A stretch of 64,000 nt of DNA from Verrucomicrobiota bacterium (GCA_018240065.1 JAFEGH010000009.1:124001-188000), one strand, 5' to 3'. Shown: positions 53,743 to 62,958, counted from the stretch's first letter. The notes: a model not told the origin generated them from the letters alone. Numbers and translations: made by a program.

Positions 53743-54374
53743 CGGGAAGGCTCCAGATTTTCTCTTTTGATGAGTTGCATCGAAACGACAAACACTTTGT
53801 CTTGGGAAGAAATTTCTTTTTTGGAAAGTTTAAAGTCTTTGATGATGAGTTGCGGACGCCCTTCTTTCGGGCCATAGGGCCAAATGGTGGTCCCTTCAAT
53901 AAGGCAAAGCAGTTTTTTCAAGTCCTCTTCATTCATTTCGACAGGATGTTGTTGCTTCTCTTCGATTTCGCGGAAAATCTCATTGGTTCGGATCTGCTCT
54001 TCGGAAAAAACGAGACGGTTGCCTCCTTCTTTGAGGAACTGAAGCCTCTTGCCGATCTGCTCGTCTTCCGCATTCTCCGATTGAATCGCCTCGAATTTCT
54101 TTACTTCGGACAAAAGGAAGGTCAGGCTCTCCACATTCTTCTCAAGATAGAGAGGGTCGGGATTTTTCAGGGAGGCAAGCAGAACGTTTTCTTTGCTCTG
54201 GATCTCCTGCATTTGAGAGGCCCTGGTGTGGATCCTCTCCATCTCTTCTTCAAGCTGATCTAATTTCTGCATGCCGAACATGAAGTTGAACAGAAACAAA
54301 AAGAAGGGGATCGGCGCCGCTGCAAGAAGGAACCACAGGGAGGCGTGTGAGAGCTTCAAAGGGAGTTTTTTCAC
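53739..54374 (-). CDS. GspM/PilO-like inner membrane protein
   Basis: The 211-residue protein has one transmembrane helix near the N-terminus (LWFLLAAAPIPFFLFLFNFMFG), a coiled coil (LEEEMERIHTRASQMQEIQ) and a C-terminal periplasmic domain ending in beta strands (QLIIKDFKLSK, then KVFVVSMQLI). This short-tail, helix, coiled-coil, alpha/beta layout is that of GspM or PilO, parts of the type II secretion inner platform. It overlaps both neighbours by four bases (ATGA), so the GspL-like, GspM-like and MORN proteins are made together. Confidence 0.5.
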   Translation of the reverse strand: MKKLPLKLSHASLWFLLAAAPIPFFLFLFNFMFGMQKLDQLEEEMERIHTRASQMQEIQSKENVLLASLKNPDPLYLEKNVESLTFLLSEVKKFEAIQSENAEDEQIGKRLQFLKEGGNRLVFSEEQIRTNEIFREIEEKQQHPVEMNEEDLKKLLCLIEGTTIWPYGPKEGRPQLIIKDFKLSKKEISSQDKVFVVSMQLIKRENLEPSR

Positions 54375-55789
54375 TGCGACACCCCTCTGTTAAGTTCAAA
54401 TGCAGCGTGATAGGTCTGGTTTTGCGTTTGCCACTTCACGTCTTTTTTGGCGTTCACGATCGGGTCTCCTTTGAGAAGGGCTTCGTGGAAGTCTCTGGCG
54501 GGCCTTGGAGTTGTCGAGGAAAACTCCACTTCCATTTGGGCCGTGTAGGGCGACGATGCTTCGCCGATCTTGGGATATTTGATCAGGCTGTAATGCAGAG
54601 ATTTGATCTCTATCCCCTCTTTTTGTCCGCCGTCTTCGGTGGCAAAAGCGGAGTGAGTGCTCAACCAGGCCAGGACGTCGCTGACTTTGGGAACATTGGG
54701 GAGAAAAGCAAACGCATTCTTCTGCCCTCTCGAAGAACGGTCCCACTGGGAAAGTTTATCTTCGATTTCTTCCGGAGTGGAAAGGGATCCGCTGGCAAGG
54801 GACGGGGTGAGGTAGCTTTGAAGGCGGTCGACGAGGATGCGCTGTTTTTTGGCAACCATCAGCGAGCCGCCGACGGCCATCAATAGAGCGGCCCCTGCGC
54901 ATAGCGCAAGGTAGCAAAGAGCCATTTTTTTCCTGCTTTGCAAGGTCTTGCCGGGAGTAAATTCCTTTTGACAAAACTGGACTGTGGATGCGTCTGAGGC
55001 AAGAGCGTCCATGGCAAGCCCTATAGGCAGCGCAAAAGCTGCAGCCATTGTGTCAGCGCTCTGCAAACGGGCGCCGGCGAACGCACGCGCCAGAGGATCG
55101 GCAAAGCTTGGGTCTCCCGTCAGGAGCCAGGGCGTTTCTTCATCTACGGCCCCTTTTTGTTTGAGGAAGACGGCCAATTTTTCGAGCTCGGCGGGGATTT
55201 GATCTCTTTCTGTAAGGGACAGAGTTTGCGAAAGGATGAGTTCGCTGCCTTCGGAAACGACGCAGCAGAGTTTGCGGTCCCTGACATCAAAAATCAAAAA
55301 TTTATTCTCAGAAGGAAAATGCCATTTTGCAAAGCGCATCAGGGCGGTCTGAGCGCATGAAACGGCATCGGAGGAGATGTCGAGATCCTTGAGTGCCGCC
55401 AGATGGGATGATAGACTGCTCTGTCGCGCGGCGACAACAGTGACCGAGGTCATCTGTTTGCTTAAAGGATGGAGCAGAGGGCAGATAATAGGGCTTTCAT
55501 CGGAAAATGGAAGAAGCGATTCCAGCTGGAAAGGGAGAGCGGCCAGGATTTTACGTTTATCCCTGAGGGGAAGATGGAGCTTGCGGATGAAGATGTCGGA
55601 GCACCCGATTCCTGAGATGACATGGGTTTGTTTACCCGTGTGAAAAGGGGGCAGATTGTAAAATAGTTTTACATTTTCGGGGCCGTAGGGGAATGAATGC
55701 AGCGATTCGATCGCGACCGATCTCTTCTCTTTCTTTAATATCGCGACTCTAAACGCATCCTTTTCAAGAGAAATACCGATATAAAACAT
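54371..55789 (-). CDS. GspL/PilM-like protein, actin-fold plus membrane anchor
   Basis: The protein has 472 residues. Residues 1-285 have an actin/PilM-like layout (FYIGISLEKDAFRVAILKK at the start, FLIFDVRDRKLCCVV in the middle, PWLLTGDPSFADPLAR later). One transmembrane helix lies near 305-325 (LCYLALCAGAALLMAVGGSLMV), then a periplasmic part with a coiled stretch and strands (KSLHYSLIKYP, AQMEVEFSSTTP). This cytoplasmic actin fold, one helix and ferredoxin-like end is GspL. It is the first gene of a coupled set with the GspM-like gene. The match is by layout; sequence identity to known GspL is low. Confidence 0.55.
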   Translation of the reverse strand: MFYIGISLEKDAFRVAILKKEKRSVAIESLHSFPYGPENVKLFYNLPPFHTGKQTHVISGIGCSDIFIRKLHLPLRDKRKILAALPFQLESLLPFSDESPIICPLLHPLSKQMTSVTVVAARQSSLSSHLAALKDLDISSDAVSCAQTALMRFAKWHFPSENKFLIFDVRDRKLCCVVSEGSELILSQTLSLTERDQIPAELEKLAVFLKQKGAVDEETPWLLTGDPSFADPLARAFAGARLQSADTMAAAFALPIGLAMDALASDASTVQFCQKEFTPGKTLQSRKKMALCYLALCAGAALLMAVGGSLMVAKKQRILVDRLQSYLTPSLASGSLSTPEEIEDKLSQWDRSSRGQKNAFAFLPNVPKVSDVLAWLSTHSAFATEDGGQKEGIEIKSLHYSLIKYPKIGEASSPYTAQMEVEFSSTTPRPARDFHEALLKGDPIVNAKKDVKWQTQNQTYHAAFELNRGVSQ

Positions 55790-55919
55790 AATTACAGCCT
55801 AATCCATAAGAGCCAAAATTAGAGCAGGATTCTACCTCGAAAGAAGATTCCAGGAAAGAGCTACCGCAAGGGGGGCGTAAAGACTTTGTTTCACTCTTTG
55901 CCTGACGATCAATTTCTAA

Positions 55920-55949
55920 TTGCTTCCTCGGGGCCTAAGAGAGTAAAAT
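55920..55949 (+). promoter_or_regulatory. Possible yggT promoter
   Basis: TTGCTT (55920-55925), 18 bases, then TAAAAT (55944-55949), ending 27 bases before the yggT ATG. The boxes are moderate matches. Confidence 0.45.
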
Positions 55950-55976
55950 AACGCTTCAATTATTATTGGGTAAGCC

Positions 55977-56234
55977 ATGCTTTTCTTTGCCAACGTCATC
56001 CATTGGGCTTTTTTAATCTACACCCTGTTCCTCCTGGTGCGGATCATTGGATCCTGGTTCCCTTCGTTTGCAGGTCATCAGATCATGCGGTTTGTGGCCT
56101 TCTATACCGACCCCTATTTGAATCTCTTCCGGCGTGTGATCCCCCCGATTGGAGGCGTGCTTGACTTGAGTCCTCTTCTTGCCTTTTTCGCTTTGCAGAT
56201 TGCGGAAAACTTAATTTTATACATCCTCATTTAG
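55977..56234 (+). CDS. yggT: YggT-family membrane protein
   Basis: The 85-residue protein has two transmembrane segments (IHWAFLIYTLFLLVRIIGSWF and LLAFFALQIAENLILYIL) and the YggT core FYTDPYLNLFRRVIPPIGGVLDLSPLLAF, where the TDP..N.FR..IPP..G..D pattern defines the family. In other bacteria it is linked to cell division, and to iron or osmotic stress in some. The dus gene follows after 12 bp on the same strand. Confidence 0.9.
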   Translation: MLFFANVIHWAFLIYTLFLLVRIIGSWFPSFAGHQIMRFVAFYTDPYLNLFRRVIPPIGGVLDLSPLLAFFALQIAENLILYILI

Positions 56235-56246
56235 TAGGGTTATGTT

Positions 56247-57278
56247 GTGTTGAAACGTCCTTTTAAGCTCGGCAATATCCTCTTGCCCTCCAACATTTTT
56301 TGCGCTCCCCTTGCAGGCTGCTCCGATCTCCCCTTTCGCAGAATGACCGTGAAATACCGCCCCGGACTCGTTTACTGCGAGATGGTCAAGATGGACGCTT
56401 TGATCCGCCACGATCCCAATACTTATCGTCTGCTCGATTACGAAGCTTCGATGCATCCGATCGGAGCCCAGCTGTGCGGAAGCAAGCCGGAACTTGCCGG
56501 ACCTTGCGCCAAGATCATCGAGGATTTAGGTTTCGATGTCCTCGATTTGAATTGCGGGTGCCCTGTCGACAAGGTCACGAAAGACGGCAGTGGTTCGGGA
56601 ATGCTCAAGACCCTGGATCTGATCGGAGAGATTTTAAGCAACATGGTCGCCGCAGTGAAGATCCCCGTTACCGTCAAGATTCGGGCTGGATGGGATTCTT
56701 CCCACATCGTAGGGCCTGAGATCACGCGGATCGCCGAAGAAGCCGGGGCTTCAGCAATCTGCATCCACGGACGCACGCGCGCCCAAGGCTACAAAGGACC
56801 CGCGAATTGGGACTTCATCCGCGACTGCAAACTGGCGTCCAGGCACATTCCAGTGATTGGCAACGGCGATATTATGGATCCTCTAAGCGCCGAAAAAATT
56901 TTCAAGCACACAGGCTGCGACGCTGTCCTTCTCGCGCGCGGCACGATGGGCAAACCCTGGCTGATCGAGGACATCTATCGTCATTTTGACGGAAAGGCGC
57001 CATTGATTCGCTCTGGGCTGGACTATCGGGATGTTCTTCTTGAGCATTTGGACCATATTGTCTCCTATCAGAACGAAAGGCGCGCTCTTTTGGACCTGCG
57101 CCGCATTGGCTGCTGGTTCCTGCGCGGGGCAAAAGGGATGCGCCACTTGCGCGAATCTCTCAACCGTTCGAAGGCAGCGGCTGAAGTGCGTGAGATGATC
57201 TGCAATTATCCATGGCATGAAGCTGATTTTTCTGAAGAGGTGAGGGAGGAAGAGACGTGCGAGACAGAGAGCTGTTAG
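56247..57278 (+). CDS. dus: tRNA-dihydrouridine synthase
   Basis: It reduces uridine in the tRNA D-loop with FMN and NADPH. The 343-residue protein has the start APLAGCSDLPFRRM, the catalytic cysteine in LNCGCPVDKVTKDGSGSGML (about residue 103), IHGRTRAQGYKGPANW and IGNGDIMDP, all Dus hallmarks. The start is GTG 56247 or TTG 56250, with TAGTAGGG upstream. The last 22 bases overlap the acylphosphatase gene. Confidence 0.95.
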   Translation: MLKRPFKLGNILLPSNIFCAPLAGCSDLPFRRMTVKYRPGLVYCEMVKMDALIRHDPNTYRLLDYEASMHPIGAQLCGSKPELAGPCAKIIEDLGFDVLDLNCGCPVDKVTKDGSGSGMLKTLDLIGEILSNMVAAVKIPVTVKIRAGWDSSHIVGPEITRIAEEAGASAICIHGRTRAQGYKGPANWDFIRDCKLASRHIPVIGNGDIMDPLSAEKIFKHTGCDAVLLARGTMGKPWLIEDIYRHFDGKAPLIRSGLDYRDVLLEHLDHIVSYQNERRALLDLRRIGCWFLRGAKGMRHLRESLNRSKAAAEVREMICNYPWHEADFSEEVREEETCETESC

Positions 57279-57544
57279 AAATGTCAGCGATCGTGAGCGG
57301 ACGCGTGCAGGGGGTCGGCTTTCGAGCAACAACCAAATATCTTGCCGAGGACCTGAAACTCACTGGCTTTGTTCGAAACCTTTCGGACGGAAGCGTGGAA
57401 ATTTGCGCTCAGGGATCGATGTCCCATCTGGAAAAGCTTCTCGCCGATCTTCGTCGGGAGTTCTCTTCCGACTACATCCAAAACATCGCCGTCGATATTC
57501 ACCCGATTCAAAAGTCTTACGCTGATTTCAAGATCGTCCGCTGA
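57257..57544 (+). CDS. acyP: Acylphosphatase
   Basis: It hydrolyses acyl-phosphates. The 95-residue protein has the signature VSGRVQGVGFRA and GFVRNLSDGSVEI with the catalytic Arg and Asn. The start is GTG 57257, with GGAGG seven bases upstream inside dus; ATG 57281 is possible but less well placed. The 3' end overlaps the convergent transporter gene by 17 bp. Confidence 0.93.
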   Translation: MRDRELLEMSAIVSGRVQGVGFRATTKYLAEDLKLTGFVRNLSDGSVEICAQGSMSHLEKLLADLRREFSSDYIQNIAVDIHPIQKSYADFKIVR

Positions 57545-59054
57545 GTTTTTTTCTTTTCAGCGCCAGTTGCATGAGCGCAAAGAGAAGGATGGTGAAAGCG
57601 AGCAGGAAGGCGGTCGAAAGCTGAAAACCATACACAAACGCCTCTTTGAAAAAGGAGGCAAGCGTGCTTGCCGTCTGTGTGGAAAACTCTGACAATATCT
57701 CCTGCGCTCTCTCAGGCTGGGCCAAAGCGGTGAACATCCTTTCTTCTTGCGCAGGGGTCATCGTGAGATTGGCGTCCTTGAGCAAAGAAAAGAGGCGTCT
57801 GTGCTCTCCGAAGCGGAATAGAGTTCCCGTCTGTGTCACTAATAATACGCCGAATATATTCAGGACAGTCGACGCCGATCCGCTGAGGAGGCCTGCGTTC
57901 TCATTTGTAGGATGCCCAGACAGGACGAGCGGGCCGCTGATCCCATTGCCGCTTCCCCACCCAAAGCCGATGAAGAGCAATCCTAAAACCAGTTGCCAAA
58001 AGCTCCCTGAGCTGCTGAAATTGAGCAGCAGCAGATACCCCGTTATCAGAGAACTGAACATAATAAAAATAATTCTTTTTTCTCCTTTTGTGTCCAACAG
58101 ATAGCCGGCAAAGGGAGGGGCGATGACAGTCATTGCGGTCATGATCAACACCATCATCCCCGCTTTTGCGGCGTCAAAACCAAGAACACTTTGCAGATAA
58201 AGAGGCAAAATAAAGATCACCGCCCACATGCAGGAAATACTGGCGATGTTGCTGATCCCCGCGATGATGAAATTAGGCTTGCGGAAGAAGTGAAGCGGGA
58301 TCATCGGGAATTTCGTTTGGCGCTCGGAGCGGAAGAAGAGCCATATGAAAACAAGGGAAGCGGCCAGGATGCTCATCGAAAAAGGAGACGTCCAACCAAG
58401 AAGCGGGCCCTCGGTGATCCATGTGACCATTCCACTTAAACCTACAAAGATCAAGAGCATCCCCATCCAATCGATCTTCTGATGAGTGGCAATCTTCGAT
58501 TCTTGAACAGACGGCAGGCAAATGAGAAAACTGATCAAAATGACGGGAATATTGATGAAAAAAATCCAGTTCCATCCCAATGCGGTCGTAATGAAGCCTC
58601 CGATGACAGGGCCTACAGCAAGTCCTACTCCGAGTAGACCAAAATAGATTCCTAATGCTTTTCCGTGGTCTTTTTTAGGAAAGACGCCTGCCGTGAGGGC
58701 CATGCCGCAGGGGAAAATCGTCGCTCCGAACGCCCCCAGAAAAAATCGGGAGATGATAAGCTCCAGAGAGCTTGAGGAAAGTCCCGCAGTCAGCGAGGCA
58801 ATCCCGAATCCGGCCATTCCGATATAGAGGACCAGCCGCCTTCCCAAAAGATCCGCCAGCCGACCGCAAATGACCAGCAGAACGCAGAATGGAATCCCGA
58901 AGGCGGAGATGTACCATTGCAGGTCGATGATGGAGGCGGACAGACTTTTCTGGATGGAAACAAGAGAGGTATTGACGATGGTAAAGTCGATTGAGACCAG
59001 CATGCTGCTCAGGCCAGTTCCAAGTAGAACTCCCCATTTTTTCCAAAGGCTCAT
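57528..59054 (-). CDS. MFS multidrug exporter, EmrB/QacA (DHA2) family
   Basis: The 508-residue protein has about 14 membrane segments. It has motif SIDFTIVNTSLVSIQKSL near the N-terminus (motif D1, with Asp in helix 1), GRLADLLGRRLVLYIGM in loop 2-3, and LGVGLAVGPVIGGFI in helix 5 (motif C). This is the DHA2 drug-efflux pattern. ATG 59054 has AGAGG six bases upstream; the frame starts at GTG 59060. It follows the NYN gene with an 8-bp gap. Confidence 0.88.
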   Translation of the reverse strand: MSLWKKWGVLLGTGLSSMLVSIDFTIVNTSLVSIQKSLSASIIDLQWYISAFGIPFCVLLVICGRLADLLGRRLVLYIGMAGFGIASLTAGLSSSSLELIISRFFLGAFGATIFPCGMALTAGVFPKKDHGKALGIYFGLLGVGLAVGPVIGGFITTALGWNWIFFINIPVILISFLICLPSVQESKIATHQKIDWMGMLLIFVGLSGMVTWITEGPLLGWTSPFSMSILAASLVFIWLFFRSERQTKFPMIPLHFFRKPNFIIAGISNIASISCMWAVIFILPLYLQSVLGFDAAKAGMMVLIMTAMTVIAPPFAGYLLDTKGEKRIIFIMFSSLITGYLLLLNFSSSGSFWQLVLGLLFIGFGWGSGNGISGPLVLSGHPTNENAGLLSGSASTVLNIFGVLLVTQTGTLFRFGEHRRLFSLLKDANLTMTPAQEERMFTALAQPERAQEILSEFSTQTASTLASFFKEAFVYGFQLSTAFLLAFTILLFALMQLALKRKKLSGRS

Positions 59055-59062
59055 AAGCACCT

Positions 59063-59581
59063 CTAAATGTCTTTATTTTCTTTGCTCAGATGTTCTTCCA
59101 GTTTCTTTTCGAATGCGCGAAGCAGGCGGTTAAATTCCGATGTGGATTCGCGAAAGGCCCTGGCAGGAGCTGCGGAAAGCCGTTTTTTCTTAATCTTCTT
59201 TTTCGTGACAAAAGCGATGAACTCATCGATCGTCAGCTTCTTTGCTCCCAGATTTTTGCATCGGCCTGCGAGCTCCCGGTCGTTCGTCACGACTGTAATC
59301 CTCGAGGGCCATCTGGAATTGGCGACCTCTTCCGTTATGTACTCGTCTGCTGTTTTGCTCTTGGAAGTATAGACCAGTTCGATCGCATCGAAATGTCCTC
59401 TGGACGGATGCGGAAGATGCTCTTCGGCGCCATCAAAGACGAGAATGACTTGAAGCTTTAAATGGGAAACGGCTTCATTGAGTTCTTCGATCATCAATTG
59501 ACGGCTCTTCTCCAGGGATCCGCGTTTTTTCAGAGTGCGGAAGAGGAGGTTGTAAGCGTCAACGAGAAAGAGTATCGGCAT
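59063..59581 (-). CDS. NYN-domain RNA-binding/nuclease protein (YacP-like)
   Basis: The 172-residue protein has a PIN-like NYN fold: LVDAYNLLF (Asp 8), VILVFDGAEE, ADEYITEEVA and VVTNDRELAGRC, with the acidic residues expected for metal binding. YacP/Rae1 homologues cleave mRNA at the ribosome in Bacillus. The C-terminal part is a basic stretch (KKKIKKKRLS) and a helical end. The start overlaps rdgB by 23 bp, and the order rdgB-NYN-exporter makes an operon. Confidence 0.8.
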   Translation of the reverse strand: MPILFLVDAYNLLFRTLKKRGSLEKSRQLMIEELNEAVSHLKLQVILVFDGAEEHLPHPSRGHFDAIELVYTSKSKTADEYITEEVANSRWPSRITVVTNDRELAGRCKNLGAKKLTIDEFIAFVTKKKIKKKRLSAAPARAFRESTSEFNRLLRAFEKKLEEHLSKENKDI

Positions 59582-60176
59582 CTTGCAGGAGCGATTCTAA
59601 TTGAGGGAGAAGTTTTTCGAGCGCTTTGCGTCTGTGGGAGATCCGGTTTTTTGTCTCTTCTTCCAGTTCGGCAAACGTTTTCCCATATTCGTGTTTGACG
59701 AAGATCGCATCGTAGCCGAATCCCAAGCTGCCTCTTTCCTTATCGGTGATCATTCCTTCAGAGACGCCTTTGGCGGTTTTTTTAAGGCCATCTGGGGAAG
59801 CGAGAGCGATCCAGCATTCGAAGTACCCTTGCCTGCTTGTTTCCTGGAGATGGCTCATTTCTTTTAGAAGTTTCTGCCGATTCTCTTTATCAGTCGGATT
59901 ATCATGGGCATAGCGTCTTGAATGGATCCCGGGAGCCCCATTTAATGCGGGGACGACAAGTCCGGAGTCATCCGCGATCACCCACCGGTTCAATTTCTTG
60001 GCAGCGTGGACGGCTTTAAAGATCGCGTTTTCTTCAAATGAATTGCCGGTCTCCGGCAGAGGGGCGTAGTGGGGAAAATCGATCAAGCTCAAGAGATCGA
60101 AATTGCCTATTTTTTTTAATATCGCGCGAAATTCTCTGATCTTATGCATGTTGCGACTGGCGATGACAAGTTCCAT
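59559..60176 (-). CDS. rdgB: XTP/dITP diphosphatase
   Basis: It removes inosine- and xanthosine-type triphosphates before they enter DNA or RNA. The 205-residue protein has the start VIASRNMHKIREFRAIL, GNSFEENAIFKA, IADDSGLVVPALNGAPGIHS and GFGYDAIFV, the RdgB/Ham1 signature. It heads a run with the NYN gene. Confidence 0.95.
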   Translation of the reverse strand: MELVIASRNMHKIREFRAILKKIGNFDLLSLIDFPHYAPLPETGNSFEENAIFKAVHAAKKLNRWVIADDSGLVVPALNGAPGIHSRRYAHDNPTDKENRQKLLKEMSHLQETSRQGYFECWIALASPDGLKKTAKGVSEGMITDKERGSLGFGYDAIFVKHEYGKTFAELEEETKNRISHRRKALEKLLPQLESLLQDADTLSR

Positions 60177-60281
60177 AAGAATACGCAGGATTATTTTGAT
60201 GTTCTTAAGATTGAAAATACCCTAAAGCGGGAATATTGTAGAGGGAATTGCACATGTTGAAATTCAATGAGAGGAAGGATT

Positions 60282-60316
60282 TTCCTGTCGGGAAAGGGTT
60301 AATTTCCCGACAGGAA
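60282..60316. other. Perfect 14-bp hairpin between greA and rdgB
   Basis: TTCCTGTCGGGAAA (60282-60295) and TTTCCCGACAGGAA (60303-60316) around a 7-base loop, six bases after the greA stop. There is no T-run on either side, so it may be an mRNA 3' stabiliser or a rho-assisted end rather than a classical terminator. Confidence 0.7.
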
Positions 60317-60322
60317 GATGTT

Positions 60323-62482
60323 CTATAAGAAACTACGGATCGCAGAGATCGTCAATTCATCTCCTTGCGAGGTGAATTTATCTCCGACCGATTTTCCCTT
60401 GAGGGATTGGGCAAGTTTCGACTGGAAGGAGAGGATGTTTTTCTCCGGATCGGCATCCCAGGGCCCAAGCAGCGTATAAGTGATTTTCTGCCCCTTTTTA
60501 TTCTCGCAGTCGACGATTGTTCCGACCCCGACCTCGTCAGCGACGATGTCGTCTTTTGTAATGACTCGCGCGCGGTTCAGCTGTTCTGAGAGAAGCTTGA
60601 GCTCCCCTTGCAGACGGTCTCTTTTCTCGAGGGCCGCTTTGAATTCGGCATTCTCTCTCAAGTCGCCATGCGCTCTGGCGATCTCGATCTCTTTTGCGTT
60701 TTCGACAGTCTCCACCGTGGCGATCTGTTGAATCCGCTGCTGGAGCTTGAGGTAGCCTTCCTGCGTCGTCCAGATCACCTGCGTGTCTTTGTCGGCCGCT
60801 GGCTCATGTTTTTTACGGGCTTTTGTCAGCGATGGGTGAACGACTTCGGCAAGAGAATGGAAAATTTTCTGATCATGGTCGCTCAAAGAATGCGACTTCG
60901 ACGCCAGAAGGATAAACTCTTTAGCGTCTTCGACGCTTCCACTTTGCATCATTTGACGGACAATGGCAAAGCGTCCGCCGGAGAGAAGCGCATGGATTTT
61001 TTTGACCATTTCCCGCTGTTCCGGATTATTCTCGATATGGCTTAAGAGAATCAAAAGCCCTTCGAAAAAGCGGATCTTGCCCTGCTTGTCGCTGAAAGGA
61101 ATCCCTTCTTGGGTTTGCAGCTTCTGAAAGTACCACATGAAAGCTTCAGGATGACGTGAAGGATGGGTATAGAGATCCTGGAACTTCTGTTTCAACTCGA
61201 CATCGGCTTTGATCCCGACAAGTTCTGAAAGAATGTAGTCTCTAAGAGGGGCCTGGTCGACTTTGAACAGTAAGTCCAGAAAGCTCTCTTTCCAGTCGGC
61301 GCGGTGCTTGCGGGCTTCCATCAGCACGCGCTTTTTAAAGCTCAGGACTTCGATGGTGTCGATGATTTTTTCGATCGTCTCGAAGCGGTTGATCAGCTCG
61401 CCGATCAAAGGATAGTCTTTGGCCTGGCTCAAATCCTGAAGGAAAAAATGGATCTGAAGTTCCTGGGAAGGACTGATCTCTTTATAGGAGAGCATTTCGG
61501 TCATCCTGGCGACAAGAGTTGCTTTGAACTCATTGTTCTTCAATGTCTCAGGGAAGTCCCGAAGGAACGTGTAAACCATTTGAATCAGCGTGTTTGCATC
61601 GGGCTTGTTTTCGAGTACCTTTTGCAGCCTTTCTTCATGGGTAAGTTCGCTTTTGCGCAGGCGGAAGCACTCACGGATGTCTTCGGGAGTTTCGATCATC
61701 GTGTCTTTTTTGACTTTACCGCGAGCAGTCTGCCACCAGCGAGTCCATTCTGATGCAGGAATGACGAGATCGCAGAGTTCATCTTTAATTTCAGCCGCAG
61801 TTTTGGGTCCGAGGTCGCGAAGAAGCATTCGGATGACTTCGACGGGAGCTTCCTTTGCTTTTTTTTCGAGAAGATCGGGGTTCCCGAAGCGCAGAGCGAG
61901 GAAATGATCGTCAGGGATGGGGACCAGAGTCTTAAAAGCGGTAGCGAATGAAAGTTCTTTCTTGCCTGGGACATAGTCGAACTCCAGGGTCAGCTGTTCG
62001 CGCACAAGCGAAACATCGACGATTTCTCCCACTCCCCAGCCTCCGGTATGAAAGACGTACTTGCCCTTGTCCATATGGGAGAGCAGTTCATAGTTGCTGA
62101 TAGCGCCTTGAAATTTCTCTTTTCCGCGGAGACCGATTAATCGAATCTTGTCATTAAAGTGTTTTTGGTCGGAATAGCGGTTTTTCAGGTAGGAATAGGC
62201 CAATTCAGCGAAGTTTTCGTTGTTGGTCGTTTGAATGTCGATGATGAGTTTGAGAACTTCATGAGACAGCTGGTCTTCGGGCATTTTTTTCCACAGAGGG
62301 AGAATCCTCTCCACGTGGCGACCGAACGGTTCGGCGATATCCGAAGCCTTTACCGAGCGGAGGATTTCGCAGACCTCTTCTGCTTCCAGTTCATCCCCTG
62401 AGCAATACTCTTCCCAGAGTTTCAGGAATGAGGGGTAGTCGTGATTAGCGATATGAGTCTGAAAGTCCTTAAGATAACCCAT
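60323..62482 (-). CDS. greA: Transcription elongation factor GreA with chlamydial N-terminal extension
   Basis: GreA rescues stalled RNA polymerase by triggering transcript cleavage. The C-terminal ~160 residues are GreA: a coiled-coil domain (EIEIARAHGDLRENAEFKAA, with the acidic tip residues) and an FKBP-like end (VGVGTIVDCENKKGQKITY, then SPxx-type LKGKSVGDKF). The first ~555 residues are a helical, lineage-specific extension with HTGGWGVGEIVDV, a KOW-like strand. The 719-residue total matches the ~715-residue chlamydial GreA (CT636). ATG 62482 has AAGGA upstream and starts the conserved block; ATG 62521, also with AAGGA, would add 13 residues. Confidence 0.93.
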   Translation of the reverse strand: MGYLKDFQTHIANHDYPSFLKLWEEYCSGDELEAEEVCEILRSVKASDIAEPFGRHVERILPLWKKMPEDQLSHEVLKLIIDIQTTNNENFAELAYSYLKNRYSDQKHFNDKIRLIGLRGKEKFQGAISNYELLSHMDKGKYVFHTGGWGVGEIVDVSLVREQLTLEFDYVPGKKELSFATAFKTLVPIPDDHFLALRFGNPDLLEKKAKEAPVEVIRMLLRDLGPKTAAEIKDELCDLVIPASEWTRWWQTARGKVKKDTMIETPEDIRECFRLRKSELTHEERLQKVLENKPDANTLIQMVYTFLRDFPETLKNNEFKATLVARMTEMLSYKEISPSQELQIHFFLQDLSQAKDYPLIGELINRFETIEKIIDTIEVLSFKKRVLMEARKHRADWKESFLDLLFKVDQAPLRDYILSELVGIKADVELKQKFQDLYTHPSRHPEAFMWYFQKLQTQEGIPFSDKQGKIRFFEGLLILLSHIENNPEQREMVKKIHALLSGGRFAIVRQMMQSGSVEDAKEFILLASKSHSLSDHDQKIFHSLAEVVHPSLTKARKKHEPAADKDTQVIWTTQEGYLKLQQRIQQIATVETVENAKEIEIARAHGDLRENAEFKAALEKRDRLQGELKLLSEQLNRARVITKDDIVADEVGVGTIVDCENKKGQKITYTLLGPWDADPEKNILSFQSKLAQSLKGKSVGDKFTSQGDELTISAIRSFL

Positions 62483-62958
62483 GGATATTCCTTGCTGTGA
62501 TTGAATGTGAAATGCAGCCATAATTTCCTTAGAGCATCGAGGAGAAGTCGATCGTTGGTCGGATTAGATTTCGCTTAGATTATGACGACTCGAAACTTCT
62601 CAAAAACACACAACGATGCTTTTAGCTTTGGCTGAGTATAGGGCGGACTTTAATTATCTTCAATTAAAACTCTTAAGAGAAGCGTTCGACAATTCATTTG
62701 TGGAATCTTTGAACCTATCGACATTCGATTAAAATTGCTTTTCTCTTTTTTTTCCGCTATTTCGCTTCATGCGCCAGGGGAGTTTTCATCCTCTTGTTAA
62801 ACGCCTGGGAGCCCCATTCCCTCCTGCTTGCCAAAAACAAACTTTCTCTTTAACTTGCTCGCTTTATTGCGGCCCTAAGAAGAGTTCGCAGCGGAGTTAA
62901 AAACAATCTTTTACTTTTCGCAAGTGATTAAAAGTCAACATTATACGAAGATCTTTCT
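62483..62958. other. Gene-free stretch, greA/yjbH-like control region
   Basis: About 475 bases with no credible frame. The greA side has TTTTGA 17 bases from TAATCT on the minus strand (around 62575-62610), a weak promoter. The middle (62700-62900) is T/C-rich. Near 62936-62946, ATTATAC could be a -10 box for the yjbH-like gene. No RNA family was recognised. Confidence 0.4.

Noticed and set aside
62700..62900. Structured RNA or riboswitch before the YjbH-like gene
   Set aside because: Only short, weak inverted stretches were found, and no known RNA motif.
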